NCBI RefSeq assembly: GCF_009834545.1
Contig: NZ_CP019427.1
Span: 2,610,001-2,674,000 of the forward strand
DNA length: 64,000 nt
From: Pseudomonas sp. S04
Lineage (GTDB): Bacteria; Pseudomonadota; Gammaproteobacteria; Pseudomonadales; Pseudomonadaceae
Direction of reading: 5' to 3'
Shown here: piece by piece, positions 1 through 8,580 of the stretch
Numbering within the stretch: the first letter of the stretch is position 1
How the letters are laid out: each line of letters begins with the position of its first letter
Position numbers and translations under genes: made by a program
Notes under the pieces: generated by a model
Told to the model about the DNA's origin: nothing
Databases searched by the model: none
The model's input: the letters and a program-made list of their open reading frames with translations, nothing else

Positions 1-1
1 A

Positions 2-1141
2 GCGCTCCCGCGCATCTACGACAAGGCCGGCAAGCGCGTGCCGGTCCAGGACAAAAGCTGGTACGCCGTGCAAGCCAGCGGCGAAGCCGAACAACGCACC
101 ATCGAAGTCTTTGTGTATGGCGAGATCGGTTACTGGGGCGTCACGGCCAATCAGTTCGTGCTGGATCTGCAGACGATGGACGACGGTGTGTCGCCAGTCA
201 TCGTCGCCTTCAACAGCATCGGCGGTGACTTGTTCGACGGCCTGGCCATTCACAACGCGCTGTCGCGTCTCGGTGAGCGTTGCACCGGTCGTGTTGATGC
301 CTTGGCGGCCAGTGCGGCCAGCGTGGCGGTCTGCGGCGCGCACCGGGTGGTGATCGCGGCCAACGCCATGCTGATGATTCACAACCCCTGGACCTACGCC
401 TCGGGCGATGCCGAGGACTTCCGCAAGGTGGCCCAGGTGCTGGACCAAACCATGGAAGCGATTATCGCTGCCTACAAGTCCAAGGCGCCGGACATCGACG
501 AAGCCGAGCTACGGCGGATGGTTGATGCTGAAACCTGGCTCACCGCCAATGAAGCGGTGGCACTGGGCCTGGCCGATGAAGTGGGCGAGGGCGTGAAGGT
601 CAAGGCCTGCCTCGGCCAGGGTGGGGTGTTGCAGCGCTACCAGCATGCACCGGCAGATCTGCTGGCCCAGCTCGACGAACCACCCGAGTCAGATCCTGAA
701 TTGGAGCCTGTCGACCCACCGGCGCCGCCCGTGGTCGACTCGGCCAAGCTGGCGCTGATGATCACCCAGCGTTGCGCTGAGGGTGGCATCAGCAACCTGG
801 TCGAACCGCTGCTCAGTTCGACCAAGCTTGAAAGCGAGTCCATCGTCCTGGCCGGGTTGACCCGCGCCAAGGCCGTGCACGATCTCTGTGTCGCGGCGAG
901 GTTGCCAGAGTTCAGCGCCGAGTACGTCGCGGCGGGGCTGGACGCACCGGCGGTCCGTGCGCGTCTGTTCGACAAGATCGTCGGCAGCGGCAAGGGCTTC
1001 GAAATCGACAACAGCCTGCCACTGGACAACGACCCACCGGCGAAGGTGCAGGCGAAGCAAATCGATCAGCCTTCCATCTGGTCCGCCCGACACGCCGCGC
1101 ATTCCGGCAAACCCCAATCCGCTACAGGAGCAAGAACATGA
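2..1141 (+). CDS. ClpP-like phage head maturation protease (5' end outside window)
   Basis: This is a serine protease of the ClpP/S14 fold, used in tailed phages to process the prohead. The first ~195 residues carry the fold, with a candidate nucleophile Ser in an AAS-V context (about residue 95 counted from the GTG at 38) and the His of an MIHNP motif (about 115). The ~170-residue tail is Pro/Glu-rich and then helical, and may act as the scaffold, as in lambda C/Nu3. The frame is open to the window edge, so the true start is probably upstream; the GTG at 38 is only the first start codon visible. The stop overlaps the next ATG (ATGA), which ties it to the decoration protein gene. Confidence 0.88.
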   Translation, partial: ALPRIYDKAGKRVPVQDKSWYAVQASGEAEQRTIEVFVYGEIGYWGVTANQFVLDLQTMDDGVSPVIVAFNSIGGDLFDGLAIHNALSRLGERCTGRVDALAASAASVAVCGAHRVVIAANAMLMIHNPWTYASGDAEDFRKVAQVLDQTMEAIIAAYKSKAPDIDEAELRRMVDAETWLTANEAVALGLADEVGEGVKVKACLGQGGVLQRYQHAPADLLAQLDEPPESDPELEPVDPPAPPVVDSAKLALMITQRCAEGGISNLVEPLLSSTKLESESIVLAGLTRAKAVHDLCVAARLPEFSAEYVAAGLDAPAVRARLFDKIVGSGKGFEIDNSLPLDNDPPAKVQAKQIDQPSIWSARHAAHSGKPQSATGART

Positions 1142-1482
1142 CCATTCAACGCGAGCCCATGCATGCAGGCGAGTTTCTCCTGTCCGAAGCAGCCGGCACC
1201 ATTTCCCGTGAGGCTATCAACGTCGCTGCTGGTCCCGCACTGGAACCGGGGCAGATCCTTGGCCTGGTCAGCGCTACCAGCGAGTTTGCCCCGTACAACC
1301 CGACCGCGGAAGACGGTAGCGAGAATGCGTTGGCCATTCTTTATGGCCCGTTGGGCGAGTCGGATGTGGTGCGTCGCGGTCGCGCCGTGGTGCGTTTGGC
1401 TGAAGTCAGCGAGGCGCACCTCACCGGTCTCGATCCCGCCGCTGAAAAGGCCCTGGCCACTCATTTCTTGATCGTCCGCTAA
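1138..1482 (+). CDS. Head decoration protein, lambda gpD family
   Basis: A 114-residue protein that fits the lambda gpD-type capsid-stabilising family (lambda D is 110 residues). It begins on the ATGA overlap with the head protease gene and lies directly before the capsid gene, as D precedes E in lambda. The N-terminal half (MTIQREPMHAGEFLLSE followed by an Arg-Glu stretch) matches the extended arm seen in these trimeric spikes. Size and gene order support the call strongly; the role in capping expanded capsid is taken from the family. Confidence 0.88.
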   Translation: MTIQREPMHAGEFLLSEAAGTISREAINVAAGPALEPGQILGLVSATSEFAPYNPTAEDGSENALAILYGPLGESDVVRRGRAVVRLAEVSEAHLTGLDPAAEKALATHFLIVR

Positions 1483-1543
1483 GACGACCACCCTGATGAT
1501 CGAATCCGCCGAGTGCGGGTTTTTGCTTTTTGGAGATTGATTC

Positions 1544-2539
1544 ATGGCTGATATTGAAATCTTTAACGATGACGCGTTCTCGGTTTCGTCGCTGACCGCC
1601 GCCATCAACGAGCAGGAATACCTGCCGGGTCGCATCAGCAGCCTCGGCCTGTTCCAGGAAGAGGGCATCACCACCCTGACCGTACAGATCGAAAAGGACG
1701 GCGACACGCTGGCCCTGGTCCCTGCGGGTGAACGTGGTACCTCCGGTTTGGTGGTGGCGGGCACCAAGCGCAACCTGATCCCGTTCAACACCGTGCACCT
1801 GCCTCAGCGTTTTTCGATCAAGGCCGATGAGATTCAGGGTATTCGTGCGTTCGGCACTCGCTCCGAGCTGCAGTCCGTCCAAGATGTGGTCAACAAGCGC
1901 TTGGCCAAATGCCGGCGGCAGCTGGACGCCACGCACGAGTTTCAGCGCATGGGTGCGTTGAATGGTCAGATCCTTGATGCAGACGGTACGACCGTCCTGC
2001 TGGACATCTACAAGACCTTCGGTGTGACCCGCAAGAAAATGTCCATGGGGCTGAACAGCCCCGACACCGAGATCCGTGTCAAATGTGGTGACGCATTGGA
2101 CCTGCAGGAGGAAGCGCTGGGCAGCATTACCAGCAGCGGTTCCCGGGCGCTCTGCGGCAAGAACTTTTGGAACAAGCTGGTCGTTCACAAGTCGATCAAG
2201 GATACCTTCCTCAACAGCCAGCAGGCAGCGGCGCTGCGTGGAGATGCTCGTGAGAGCTTCGAGTTCGGCGGCATCGTCTGGGAACGTTATCGCGGCAAGA
2301 TCGCGGGCGTGAGCTTTATCCATGATGACAAGGCACTGCTGATTCCTGAGGGCGTACCTGACCTCTATATTTCGGTGTTTGCACCGGCTGACTACATGGA
2401 GACAGTCAACACCGAGGGTGTTCCGTACTACAGCAAGATCGAGCCGCTGCCGTTCAACAAGGGAATGGCCGGAGAAGCCCAATCCAACCCGTTGCACCTG
2501 TGCACGCGCCCCCTGGCGCAGATCCTGCTGGAACTCTGA
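1544..2539 (+). CDS. Major capsid protein, lambda gpE family
   Basis: A 331-residue protein, close to lambda gpE (341). It lies between the decoration protein and the head-tail joining gene, the expected place for the capsid subunit. Recognisable family features are the early Phe-Asn-Asp-Asp-Ala-Phe segment, the long helix around residues 100-140 rich in Gln/Arg, and the C-terminal NPLHLCTRPLAQI segment typical of this family. The start ATG follows a TGGAG ribosome site 8 bases upstream. A short hairpin with a T run precedes it. Confidence 0.92.
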   Translation: MADIEIFNDDAFSVSSLTAAINEQEYLPGRISSLGLFQEEGITTLTVQIEKDGDTLALVPAGERGTSGLVVAGTKRNLIPFNTVHLPQRFSIKADEIQGIRAFGTRSELQSVQDVVNKRLAKCRRQLDATHEFQRMGALNGQILDADGTTVLLDIYKTFGVTRKKMSMGLNSPDTEIRVKCGDALDLQEEALGSITSSGSRALCGKNFWNKLVVHKSIKDTFLNSQQAAALRGDARESFEFGGIVWERYRGKIAGVSFIHDDKALLIPEGVPDLYISVFAPADYMETVNTEGVPYYSKIEPLPFNKGMAGEAQSNPLHLCTRPLAQILLEL

Positions 2540-2541
2540 CC

Positions 2542-2856
2542 ATGGCTTTTCGCGACCTGATCGACGACATCGACGACGTGGTGTTTGAAGTTCTGGGTGA
2601 TACGGCATACATCAATGACAAGGAGGTGCTGGGGATGTTCTCGGCACCTTGGCTGCAGCCGAAGCTAGGCCGGATCAACACCGGGTTGCGCGAGCCGCAC
2701 CTGGTGATCCGCGTGGTGGACTCCGATGGTGTGCGGGAGCGTCAGCAGGTGCGTATCGATTTGCCTGTTCATGATGGTGGTGGTCACTACACCCTGGTTC
2801 GGGTTGAACCAGGTGGTGACGGTCTGTTGACCTTGGTACTGAGGAAAACTCCATGA
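2542..2856 (+). CDS. Head-tail joining protein (lambda gpFII-like)
   Basis: A 104-residue protein two bases after the capsid stop. Its position and size match lambda gpFII-type joining proteins, which sit on the portal neck and create the tail-binding site. The start is the ATG at 2542 (MAFRDLIDDIDDVV), not the upstream in-frame ATG that would run into the capsid gene. The end overlaps the next gene (ATGA). I see only a weak sequence signature, so the family call rests mainly on order (D, E, FII, Z). Confidence 0.72.
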   Translation: MAFRDLIDDIDDVVFEVLGDTAYINDKEVLGMFSAPWLQPKLGRINTGLREPHLVIRVVDSDGVRERQQVRIDLPVHDGGGHYTLVRVEPGGDGLLTLVLRKTP

Positions 2857-3515
2857 GTGTCGGCAGCTACGTTAAGCAATCAGCCAAGAGCGGCATGATC
2901 ACCCTGCAGGCCGATCGGTCTGACCTGAAGGCCTTCACCGATTTCGCGGCATTGGTACCCAAGGCACTAGCAGCGGCTCAACGTCGAGCCATCAACAAGA
3001 CCTTGCGCTGGCTGCGCACCCAGATTGCCCGTGCGGTTAGTCGGCAGGAGCGCATTGCGGTCACTGCGGTAAGGCAGCGCTTGCGTGCTTATCCGGCCGG
3101 CAGTAACAGCCAGGGCAAGCTGTGGTTCGGCATCAACCCGATAGAAGCCAGCCGGGCAGGTCGACCTCGGCAGACTCGAACAGGTGTGTCGGTGGCAGGA
3201 CGACGCTATCAAGGGGCGTTCTTCAAGAAGGTCTACGGTGGTCAGCCCGATATCTGGATTCGCACGGCCAGCAAGCACTTCGATGCAAGCAATTACCCGG
3301 AAAGCGACGTATCCGGTGGCAGCGGTCGCCGCTCAGGTTGGATCTCGGAAAACGACAGTCGCTTCCCGCTGGCCAAGGCGAAGATTTCGCTGGATGACGT
3401 TCGTCCGCACTTCGAGGAATGGACCAATCGTGCTCATCAGCGGTTGCTGGTGGTGATGGAGCAAGAGTTGAACTTTGAACTGCAGAAGTACTTGCGGAGA
3501 ACAGGCAATGGTTGA
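2853..3515 (+). CDS. Prophage minor tail protein Z family
   Basis: A 220-residue basic protein of the lambda gpZ family. The early pattern (KALAAAQRRAINKTLRWLRT) with an Arg-rich helix is characteristic. gpZ is needed for correct positioning of the tail before head joining. It sits directly after the joining protein, as in lambda, and its stop overlaps the next start. An Asp/Ser/Gly-rich loop near residues 150-170 is poorly conserved in character and may be exposed. Confidence 0.82.
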   Translation: MSVGSYVKQSAKSGMITLQADRSDLKAFTDFAALVPKALAAAQRRAINKTLRWLRTQIARAVSRQERIAVTAVRQRLRAYPAGSNSQGKLWFGINPIEASRAGRPRQTRTGVSVAGRRYQGAFFKKVYGGQPDIWIRTASKHFDASNYPESDVSGGSGRRSGWISENDSRFPLAKAKISLDDVRPHFEEWTNRAHQRLLVVMEQELNFELQKYLRRTGNG

Positions 3516-4038
3516 TGACCCAATTCCCCTCGGTCAGGTTTATGCCGCGATTGAACAGCACATCAGGGACGCGATCCCTGGACTAGCTTATGTCGGGACC
3601 ATGCCGGATGGGATCGAAGTGGTGCCGCCTCCGGCAGTAGTGCTTGAGCTGGCCGGATTCGAAAACGCAGACAAGGATCCAGGCACAGGCGAAACCGCAG
3701 TTGAGGCTCGCTTCGAGGCTCGTGTGATCGTTGCAGCCGAGGAAGAAAACTGCCTGCATGTGGCGGCTTTTGTCGCGGCTCAATTGGCAGTGCTGCTACG
3801 TATGCAGTCGTGGGGCTTGGCCGTTGAGTTTGCCGAGTTCGTGCGAGCAGAAAGAGACTGGAGTCGACCCGAGCTGGATAGTTACGCGGTTTGGGTAGTT
3901 GAGTGGACCCAGGTCATTTATCTCGGTGAGGAGGAGTGGCCGTGGCCCGAGGCCAATGGCCAGTTGGTAGTCGCTTTTGATCCGGACACTGGTCCGGGTA
4001 ACGAGCGCCATTATCAGGCCCCGGAGACCCTGGAGTGA
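3508..4038 (+). CDS. Probable tail completion/terminator protein (Gp37/gpU-like position)
   Basis: A 176-residue acidic protein with no motif I can name with certainty. It starts at the ATG at 3508, overlapping the Z stop by eight bases. Two clues suggest tail completion: it occupies the place of the tail terminator after Z, and it has the mixed alpha/beta pattern of Gp37-type proteins (an AAFVAAQLAVLLR helix after two strands). The C-terminus is Glu/Trp-rich. The exact family is uncertain. Confidence 0.5.
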   Translation: MVDDPIPLGQVYAAIEQHIRDAIPGLAYVGTMPDGIEVVPPPAVVLELAGFENADKDPGTGETAVEARFEARVIVAAEEENCLHVAAFVAAQLAVLLRMQSWGLAVEFAEFVRAERDWSRPELDSYAVWVVEWTQVIYLGEEEWPWPEANGQLVVAFDPDTGPGNERHYQAPETLE

Positions 4039-4637
4039 GCTACGCGACCGCCGAGCACGACCGCATGCTGGCTGGTCTGGTGATCCCCTGTCGCGTTGTG
4101 GCGGTGGATCTGGTGGCCGCTAAGGTAAGGGTGTCGGATGGCGGCACCTGGGTCAGCGCTTGGGTGCGTTGGCATGCTCTGGCCGCTGGCAAGGCCCGCC
4201 ACTGGCGAGCGCCGAGCATGGGCGAGCAAGGCGCACTGGTGAGCCCTAGCGGCGATCCTGCGCAGGGCACTTTCATGCCGGGGCTGTATGGCAATGCCGG
4301 CGCCCAGCCGGACAACCGCGACCATGTCGAGGTGTGGCGCTTCGATGATGGTGGTTCCTTGGTCTACGACTGGAGGGCCAAGAGCTACACCATCAAGGTG
4401 CCTACCGGCACGGTCAACATCGAGGTTGGCAGCAGCTCGGCGGTTCTGACCGACGATGCGATCAACGCCAAGTCAACCGCGATCACTGCTGAGGCTCAAA
4501 CCATCACAGCCAAGGCGTCCACGATCACCTTGCAGGGCAACGTGCAGATCAGTGGGCAGCTAGTAGTCGCGGGCAACATCCTCGGTGGCGGCAGCATCAT
4601 TGATACCACCGGAAATACGCCGAACCACAAACACTGA
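4035..4637 (+). CDS. Baseplate assembly/spike protein V (P2 gpV-like)
   Basis: A 200-residue protein of the phage spike family. An N-terminal OB-fold (residues ~1-100) is followed by a triple-stranded beta-helix of short repeats such as AITAEAQTITAKASTITLQG. It ends with NHKH, and the two His (198, 200) form the HxH iron-binding tip known in P2 gpV spikes. It starts with GTG at 4035, overlapping the upstream stop. The spike pierces the outer membrane during contraction. This gene opens the P2-like baseplate block. Confidence 0.93.
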   Translation: MSYATAEHDRMLAGLVIPCRVVAVDLVAAKVRVSDGGTWVSAWVRWHALAAGKARHWRAPSMGEQGALVSPSGDPAQGTFMPGLYGNAGAQPDNRDHVEVWRFDDGGSLVYDWRAKSYTIKVPTGTVNIEVGSSSAVLTDDAINAKSTAITAEAQTITAKASTITLQGNVQISGQLVVAGNILGGGSIIDTTGNTPNHKH

Positions 4638-4638
4638 C

Positions 4639-4662
4639 AGCCCGCCCTCGCGGGCTTTGTCA
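4639..4662 (+). terminator. Short hairpin after spike gene
   Basis: Seven-base stem AGCCCGC/GCGGGCT with a CCTC loop, followed by only three T. It lies two bases past the spike stop and just before a TGGAG ribosome site. It is likely a weak attenuator or an mRNA stability element rather than a full terminator, because the tail genes on both sides should be co-transcribed. Confidence 0.45.
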
Positions 4663-4680
4663 TATCTGGAGCATTGCCTT

Positions 4681-4929
4681 ATGGCTAGCAAGAAACCCGC
4701 TGTGGACGACGCGGCAACGGACGCGGCCGCCTCCGCAGTTGTACCTGTTACGTCGGCGGGCGTGACCTTCACCGACACCGCCTATACCTCGCGCTCGTTG
4801 TTCCTGCAGATGGAAGCCGGGTTGCGCGACTTGAAGGTGGTTGGCCATCGCGTGACCGTCCAGGCAGACGACGCCGAGGCGCTGGCATTCCTGGCCGGCC
4901 ACGCTGATCTGCAGCGTCTGGACGGTTAA
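4681..4929 (+). CDS. Small phage protein between V and W, function unknown
   Basis: An 82-residue protein, Ala-rich at the N-terminus, then a beta/alpha pattern (GVTFTDTAYTSRSLFLQ, then RVTVQADDAEALAFLAGH). The start ATG at 4681 follows a TATCTGGAG site. It lies between the spike and gpW-like genes, where baseplate hub or tail assembly helpers are found. I do not recognise the family. Confidence 0.6.
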   Translation: MASKKPAVDDAATDAAASAVVPVTSAGVTFTDTAYTSRSLFLQMEAGLRDLKVVGHRVTVQADDAEALAFLAGHADLQRLDG

Positions 4930-4931
4930 TC

Positions 4932-5258
4932 ATGATTGGCCTGGACCGCCGCACTGGCCAGCAAACCACCGGCCTCGATCATTTGCGGCAGTCGATCGAG
5001 GACATTTTGACCACGCCCACTGGCAGCCGGCGCATGCGGCCGGACTACGGCAGCAATTTGCGTCGTTACGTCGACCTTCCAGTTAACGAGGGCTGGAAAA
5101 GCGCCGTGCAGGCAGAAGTGGCCCGTGCCCTGGTGCGCTGGGAGCCGCGCTTGAAGCTTGAGCGCGTCCGCGTGACGGCTGTTGTAGGCGGCCAAATCAC
5201 CCTGCAGCTGACGGGTGAGTACCTGGGCAATTCTGCCGTACTGGAGGTAAGCGCATGA
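4932..5258 (+). CDS. Baseplate wedge protein W (GpW/gp25 family)
   Basis: A 108-residue protein of the gp25/GPW family, the small wedge component with a lysozyme-like fold. Typical signatures are SIEDILTTPTGSRRMRPDYG near residues 21-40, with the conserved Thr-Pro-x-Gly-x-Arg and Pro-x-Phe/Tyr-Gly, and the C-terminal strand pair. It overlaps gpJ by ATGA, as in P2-like phages. The start gives the usual family length. Confidence 0.93.
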   Translation: MIGLDRRTGQQTTGLDHLRQSIEDILTTPTGSRRMRPDYGSNLRRYVDLPVNEGWKSAVQAEVARALVRWEPRLKLERVRVTAVVGGQITLQLTGEYLGNSAVLEVSA

Positions 5259-6235
5259 TCGATCTTTCTTTGCTGCCGTCGCCGGACGTGGTGGAGACGC
5301 TGGAATTCGAGGTGCTGTATCAGGAAACCCTCGGCAACTTCCGCGAGCATATGGGCGATCAATGGACTGCGGTTTTGGAGTCCGACCCCGTGGTCAAGCT
5401 GCTGGAGGTGGCGGCCTACCAGAAATTGTTGGGCCGGGCACGGGTCAATTCGGCGGCCAAGGCCAGCTTGCTGGCTTATGCCACTGGCGCGGACCTAGTT
5501 AATCGTGCGGCTGACTACGGCGTTGAGCCGCTGGTAATCAGGCCGGCCGACCCTGACGCAGTGCCGCCTGTGGCGTTGGTGATGGAGAGCGACGAGGCAT
5601 TGCGTTACCGCGCGCGCCTGTCGCTTGAAGCGCTGTCAGTAGCTGGCAGCCGTGGTGCCTACGAGTACCACGGGCTGAGCGCGTCGGCCGAGCTGGTCAA
5701 CGTGTCGGTCGACTCACCCCGGTTTTCCGGGGTTGAGTTGAGTGCTGAGGTCCGGGCGCAACTGCCGCCCGGGGCGATTGTGGTGGTCTGCGACTATGAC
5801 GCGGGCTTGACCAATCCGCTGCCCGGCGACGTTTCCCTGGCCATTCTGCCGAGACGGGACAGCACTACGCCGGCGGCGCAGCTGGTGGCCACGGTGCAGA
5901 CGGCGCTATCAGCCGAGAGTGTGCGGCCATTGACTGACCGCCCACGCGTCCAGGCCGGTGCTGCCGCTGAGTTCAAGGTGCAGGCCGTCCTGCAGGTAGA
6001 GGCGGGGCCAGATCCTGAAGTGGTCAAGGCCACGGCGCGCAAAGGCCTGGATGCAGCCATTGCCGAGGCCCGGCGGCTAGAGGGCCAGTTGCCACTGTCG
6101 GCGATCTACGCGGCGTTACACGTAACGGGCATCAGCCGTGTGGACTTGCTCCACCCAGTTGAAGGGTTGGTATGTGATAAGCGGCATTTCCCCAGTTGCA
6201 CGTCGATATCGCTGACAACGCAGGTGGTGGGATGA
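5255..6235 (+). CDS. Baseplate assembly protein J (P2 gpJ-like)
   Basis: A 326-residue baseplate wedge protein (P2 gpJ is 302). The N-terminus (IDLSLLPSPDVVETLEFE, then a long helix) and the central ARLSLEALSVAGSRGAYEYHGLSAS segment are characteristic of the J/gp6 family. It lies between W and I with ATGA junctions on both sides, so translation is probably coupled. A near-palindrome CGTTACACGTAACG at 6114-6127 lies inside the coding sequence. Confidence 0.93.
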   Translation: MIDLSLLPSPDVVETLEFEVLYQETLGNFREHMGDQWTAVLESDPVVKLLEVAAYQKLLGRARVNSAAKASLLAYATGADLVNRAADYGVEPLVIRPADPDAVPPVALVMESDEALRYRARLSLEALSVAGSRGAYEYHGLSASAELVNVSVDSPRFSGVELSAEVRAQLPPGAIVVVCDYDAGLTNPLPGDVSLAILPRRDSTTPAAQLVATVQTALSAESVRPLTDRPRVQAGAAAEFKVQAVLQVEAGPDPEVVKATARKGLDAAIAEARRLEGQLPLSAIYAALHVTGISRVDLLHPVEGLVCDKRHFPSCTSISLTTQVVG

Positions 6236-6954
6236 GCTTGCTGCCGATCAACTCCACGCTGCTGGAGCTCTCGCTGGAGGCGGCCAGTGAACAAGGCATC
6301 GACCCCGATATTATCCGGGGCGTTGCCGACTCGGCGCGCTGTCCACCCAACTTCCTCCCCTGGCTTGGCTGGGCTTGGAAGGTCGAGGGGTGGGAGGCGG
6401 CCAACACCGACGCCCAGCGTCGTGAGCTGATCCGCGAGGCGATCCCGGTTCACAAGACCAAAGGCACCGTCGGCGCGATCCGGCGGGTGCTCAAGGCGGT
6501 GCGGGTTAACGCGGACTTCAAGGAGTGGCACCAGATACCGAACGCGGCCCCGTACACGTTCCAGGTCACGGCCTGGGCGAACGAGAATCGCGAGGGTGAG
6601 GGTTCGATTATTTCGCCGCAGTTAGGGGAGCGCCTGCGCGCCCTGATCGATGCGGCGAAGAACGAGCGCAGCCACTACGAGTTTCGCCTGGGGGCGCGTT
6701 TCGATGGCGGCCTGTTGTTGGCCAACGCTTCACGCGGTCGGGCGCTACAGCGGCGCACGGTAGAGGCTCTGCCGATACCCATGCCGCTTTCCGAGCAAGG
6801 TCTGTTACTGGCCAATGCCGCCAATACGCGGTGCCTGTTTCGGCGGTTTGCCGAGGCGCAGGGCATCCCCATAAACGCTGAATCGGGCCTGCAGGTCGCG
6901 TGTGCTACCCGTGCGCGGGCGGTGCTGCGGGTGCCGATGGAGGCAGTTCAATGA
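6232..6954 (+). CDS. Tail protein I (P2 gpI-like)
   Basis: A 240-residue wedge protein. The first ~175 residues carry the gpI family features (LPWLGWAWKVEGW, then VHKTKGTVGAIRRVL). The last ~65 residues contain two related segments (GGLLLANASRGRALQRR and QGLLLANAANTRCLFRR), which look like a small duplication that may mediate fibre attachment. The chosen start at 6232 overlaps the J stop, and the upstream in-frame ATG would intrude into J. Confidence 0.92.
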   Translation: MSLLPINSTLLELSLEAASEQGIDPDIIRGVADSARCPPNFLPWLGWAWKVEGWEAANTDAQRRELIREAIPVHKTKGTVGAIRRVLKAVRVNADFKEWHQIPNAAPYTFQVTAWANENREGEGSIISPQLGERLRALIDAAKNERSHYEFRLGARFDGGLLLANASRGRALQRRTVEALPIPMPLSEQGLLLANAANTRCLFRRFAEAQGIPINAESGLQVACATRARAVLRVPMEAVQ

Positions 6955-7817
6955 GCACACCGTTACAACCTGTGATCACCAAGGCTGGCTTGGCGGCCAT
7001 CCTGCGTGCCGACAACACCGGTATCTCGGCGCAGATCACCCATATCGCCCTGGGTAGCACCGGTTACAGGCCAGACAATGGGCAGAAAAGCCTCGTTAAC
7101 CAGGTGGCCAAGTTCCCTATCAGTGGCGGCGAGCGGTTGAGCAGTACGCTGTTGCACCTGACCGCCTTGGCGGATGGAACTGCAGCGTATTGGGTGCGGG
7201 AGGTCGGCTTTCTGCTGAGCGACGGCACCTTGCTGGCCGTCTGGTCGCACCCCACCGAGGCGCTGACCTACAAGTCGGCCAATACCGACCTGTTGCTGGC
7301 CTACGACCTGTCGCTGGCCGCGCTGCCGGCCAATAGCGTGACCATCGTTAGCGGTGAGGCGGGCTTGAGTTTGAGCCTTGCCGAGCCGCTAGCCGCCCAG
7401 GCGGCCGCCCTGATTGCCGAGCAACTACGCGGCCTGAAGCGTAGCGATGCTGTCGATCAGGAGACTGAAAAGCTGCGCATCGTCGGTGAGCGGATCAACG
7501 ACCTGTCACCGCGTATGAAGGCCGCCGAGCTGCGACAGGACGCTGACCGCGAGATGTTCGCCGAAGTGCATGCCGCTCAGGCCGGCTCGCTGATTGCCGA
7601 GCAACTGCGCGGCCTGAAACAGCAGGACCTGGCCGAGGCTGAGGCCGAAGCCCAGCGGGTCGCTGGCGAGCAGATCTACAACCTGTTGTCGCGCATGAAG
7701 GTCGCCGAACAGCGTCAAGACGCTGATCGGTCCGGCCTGCTAAGCGCAGTCGTATCCAATGCTGCGGCCACTGTTGCGCTGCAGACCCTTATCGCTTCCC
7801 AAATCCACGGAGCCTAA
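6951..7817 (+). CDS. Tail-collar fibre protein (DUF3751-type N-terminus)
   Basis: A 288-residue fibre protein. Residues 1-150 match the phage tail-collar fibre N-terminal domain that docks the fibre to the baseplate (TPLQPVITKAGLAAI, then ITHIALGSTGY). The C-terminal half holds two copies of a ~60-residue Ala/Glu/Gln-rich helical unit (LIAEQLRGLK ... RMKAAE-RQDADR), likely a coiled-coil shaft. No receptor-binding beta domain is present, so it probably joins to the next gene product. The start ATG at 6951 overlaps the upstream stop. Confidence 0.85.
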   Translation: MSTPLQPVITKAGLAAILRADNTGISAQITHIALGSTGYRPDNGQKSLVNQVAKFPISGGERLSSTLLHLTALADGTAAYWVREVGFLLSDGTLLAVWSHPTEALTYKSANTDLLLAYDLSLAALPANSVTIVSGEAGLSLSLAEPLAAQAAALIAEQLRGLKRSDAVDQETEKLRIVGERINDLSPRMKAAELRQDADREMFAEVHAAQAGSLIAEQLRGLKQQDLAEAEAEAQRVAGEQIYNLLSRMKVAEQRQDADRSGLLSAVVSNAAATVALQTLIASQIHGA

Positions 7818-7822
7818 TCCCC

Positions 7823-8572
7823 ATGAGTCTCGAATCCGAAGTTGCCAACCTCGTTAGCGAAACCCGCTCGCTTCTTAACTACTTCAACGCCAAAAAGGCC
7901 GGCATCGAATCAGCGGTATCCGCTGCCATCGCTGCTGTTCCTGAAACCACTCGTAGCTGGTTTGTCGACCAGATTGCTGGCCTGGACACCAACCCTGGCA
8001 CCTCAGCTGCGCCGTTCAAGACCATTGAAAAGGCCGTGGTATCCACGCCGAACTCTGGCGTTTGTGGTGTGTACCTGTTGAAGGACTACGATCTGCTGTC
8101 GCAAATCGACATCACCTGTTCTCTGCTGGTAATCAGGGGGGGGTCAGGTGCTGAAAAGTTGCGACCCAAGTATTACACCCAAGCAAACGGCGGGGTGTCT
8201 GAGTCGCGCTTGGGCGGCTTTGCTTTCCAACGTCAAGGGGCAAACATCGAGCTTCGGGAGCTGACCCTGGTGTTGCCTTCTCCGGCAGGGGTAAACCCGG
8301 CAGTCGTGGGCAATCGTCCAAACAGCTTCTTGCGTACCTTTGGCAGCTACTCGGTGCCCCCGGTCATGGGTGTTCAGATGAATGCTTTGGTTGTGCAGAA
8401 GGCCGATGACTTCGCCGGTTACCTCATCAGTGCCTCTGCGTCCTGTGTTGCTCTGGGCTGCGGCAGCGTGAGTTTCCCGACCGACTTCGCGGGTCGCTAT
8501 ATCGACGGTATCGCCGCCGGTACTGACACCAAGACCATCAGCCGCGTTCTCACCAACCTCGCCACTCTGTAA
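7823..8572 (+). CDS. Tail fibre / receptor-binding protein with beta-helix segment
   Basis: A 249-residue protein directly after the collar fibre. The N-terminal ~50 residues are helical. Then comes GLDTNPGTSAAPFKTIEKAV, a motif that typically begins right-handed beta-helix (pectate-lyase-like, DUF1565-type) domains. The remainder is beta-rich with hydrophobic C-terminal turns. It probably forms the distal part of the fibre that binds the host surface. It lacks obvious glycosidase residues that I could identify. Confidence 0.7.
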   Translation: MSLESEVANLVSETRSLLNYFNAKKAGIESAVSAAIAAVPETTRSWFVDQIAGLDTNPGTSAAPFKTIEKAVVSTPNSGVCGVYLLKDYDLLSQIDITCSLLVIRGGSGAEKLRPKYYTQANGGVSESRLGGFAFQRQGANIELRELTLVLPSPAGVNPAVVGNRPNSFLRTFGSYSVPPVMGVQMNALVVQKADDFAGYLISASASCVALGCGSVSFPTDFAGRYIDGIAAGTDTKTISRVLTNLATL

Positions 8573-8580
8573 GGGCCACC

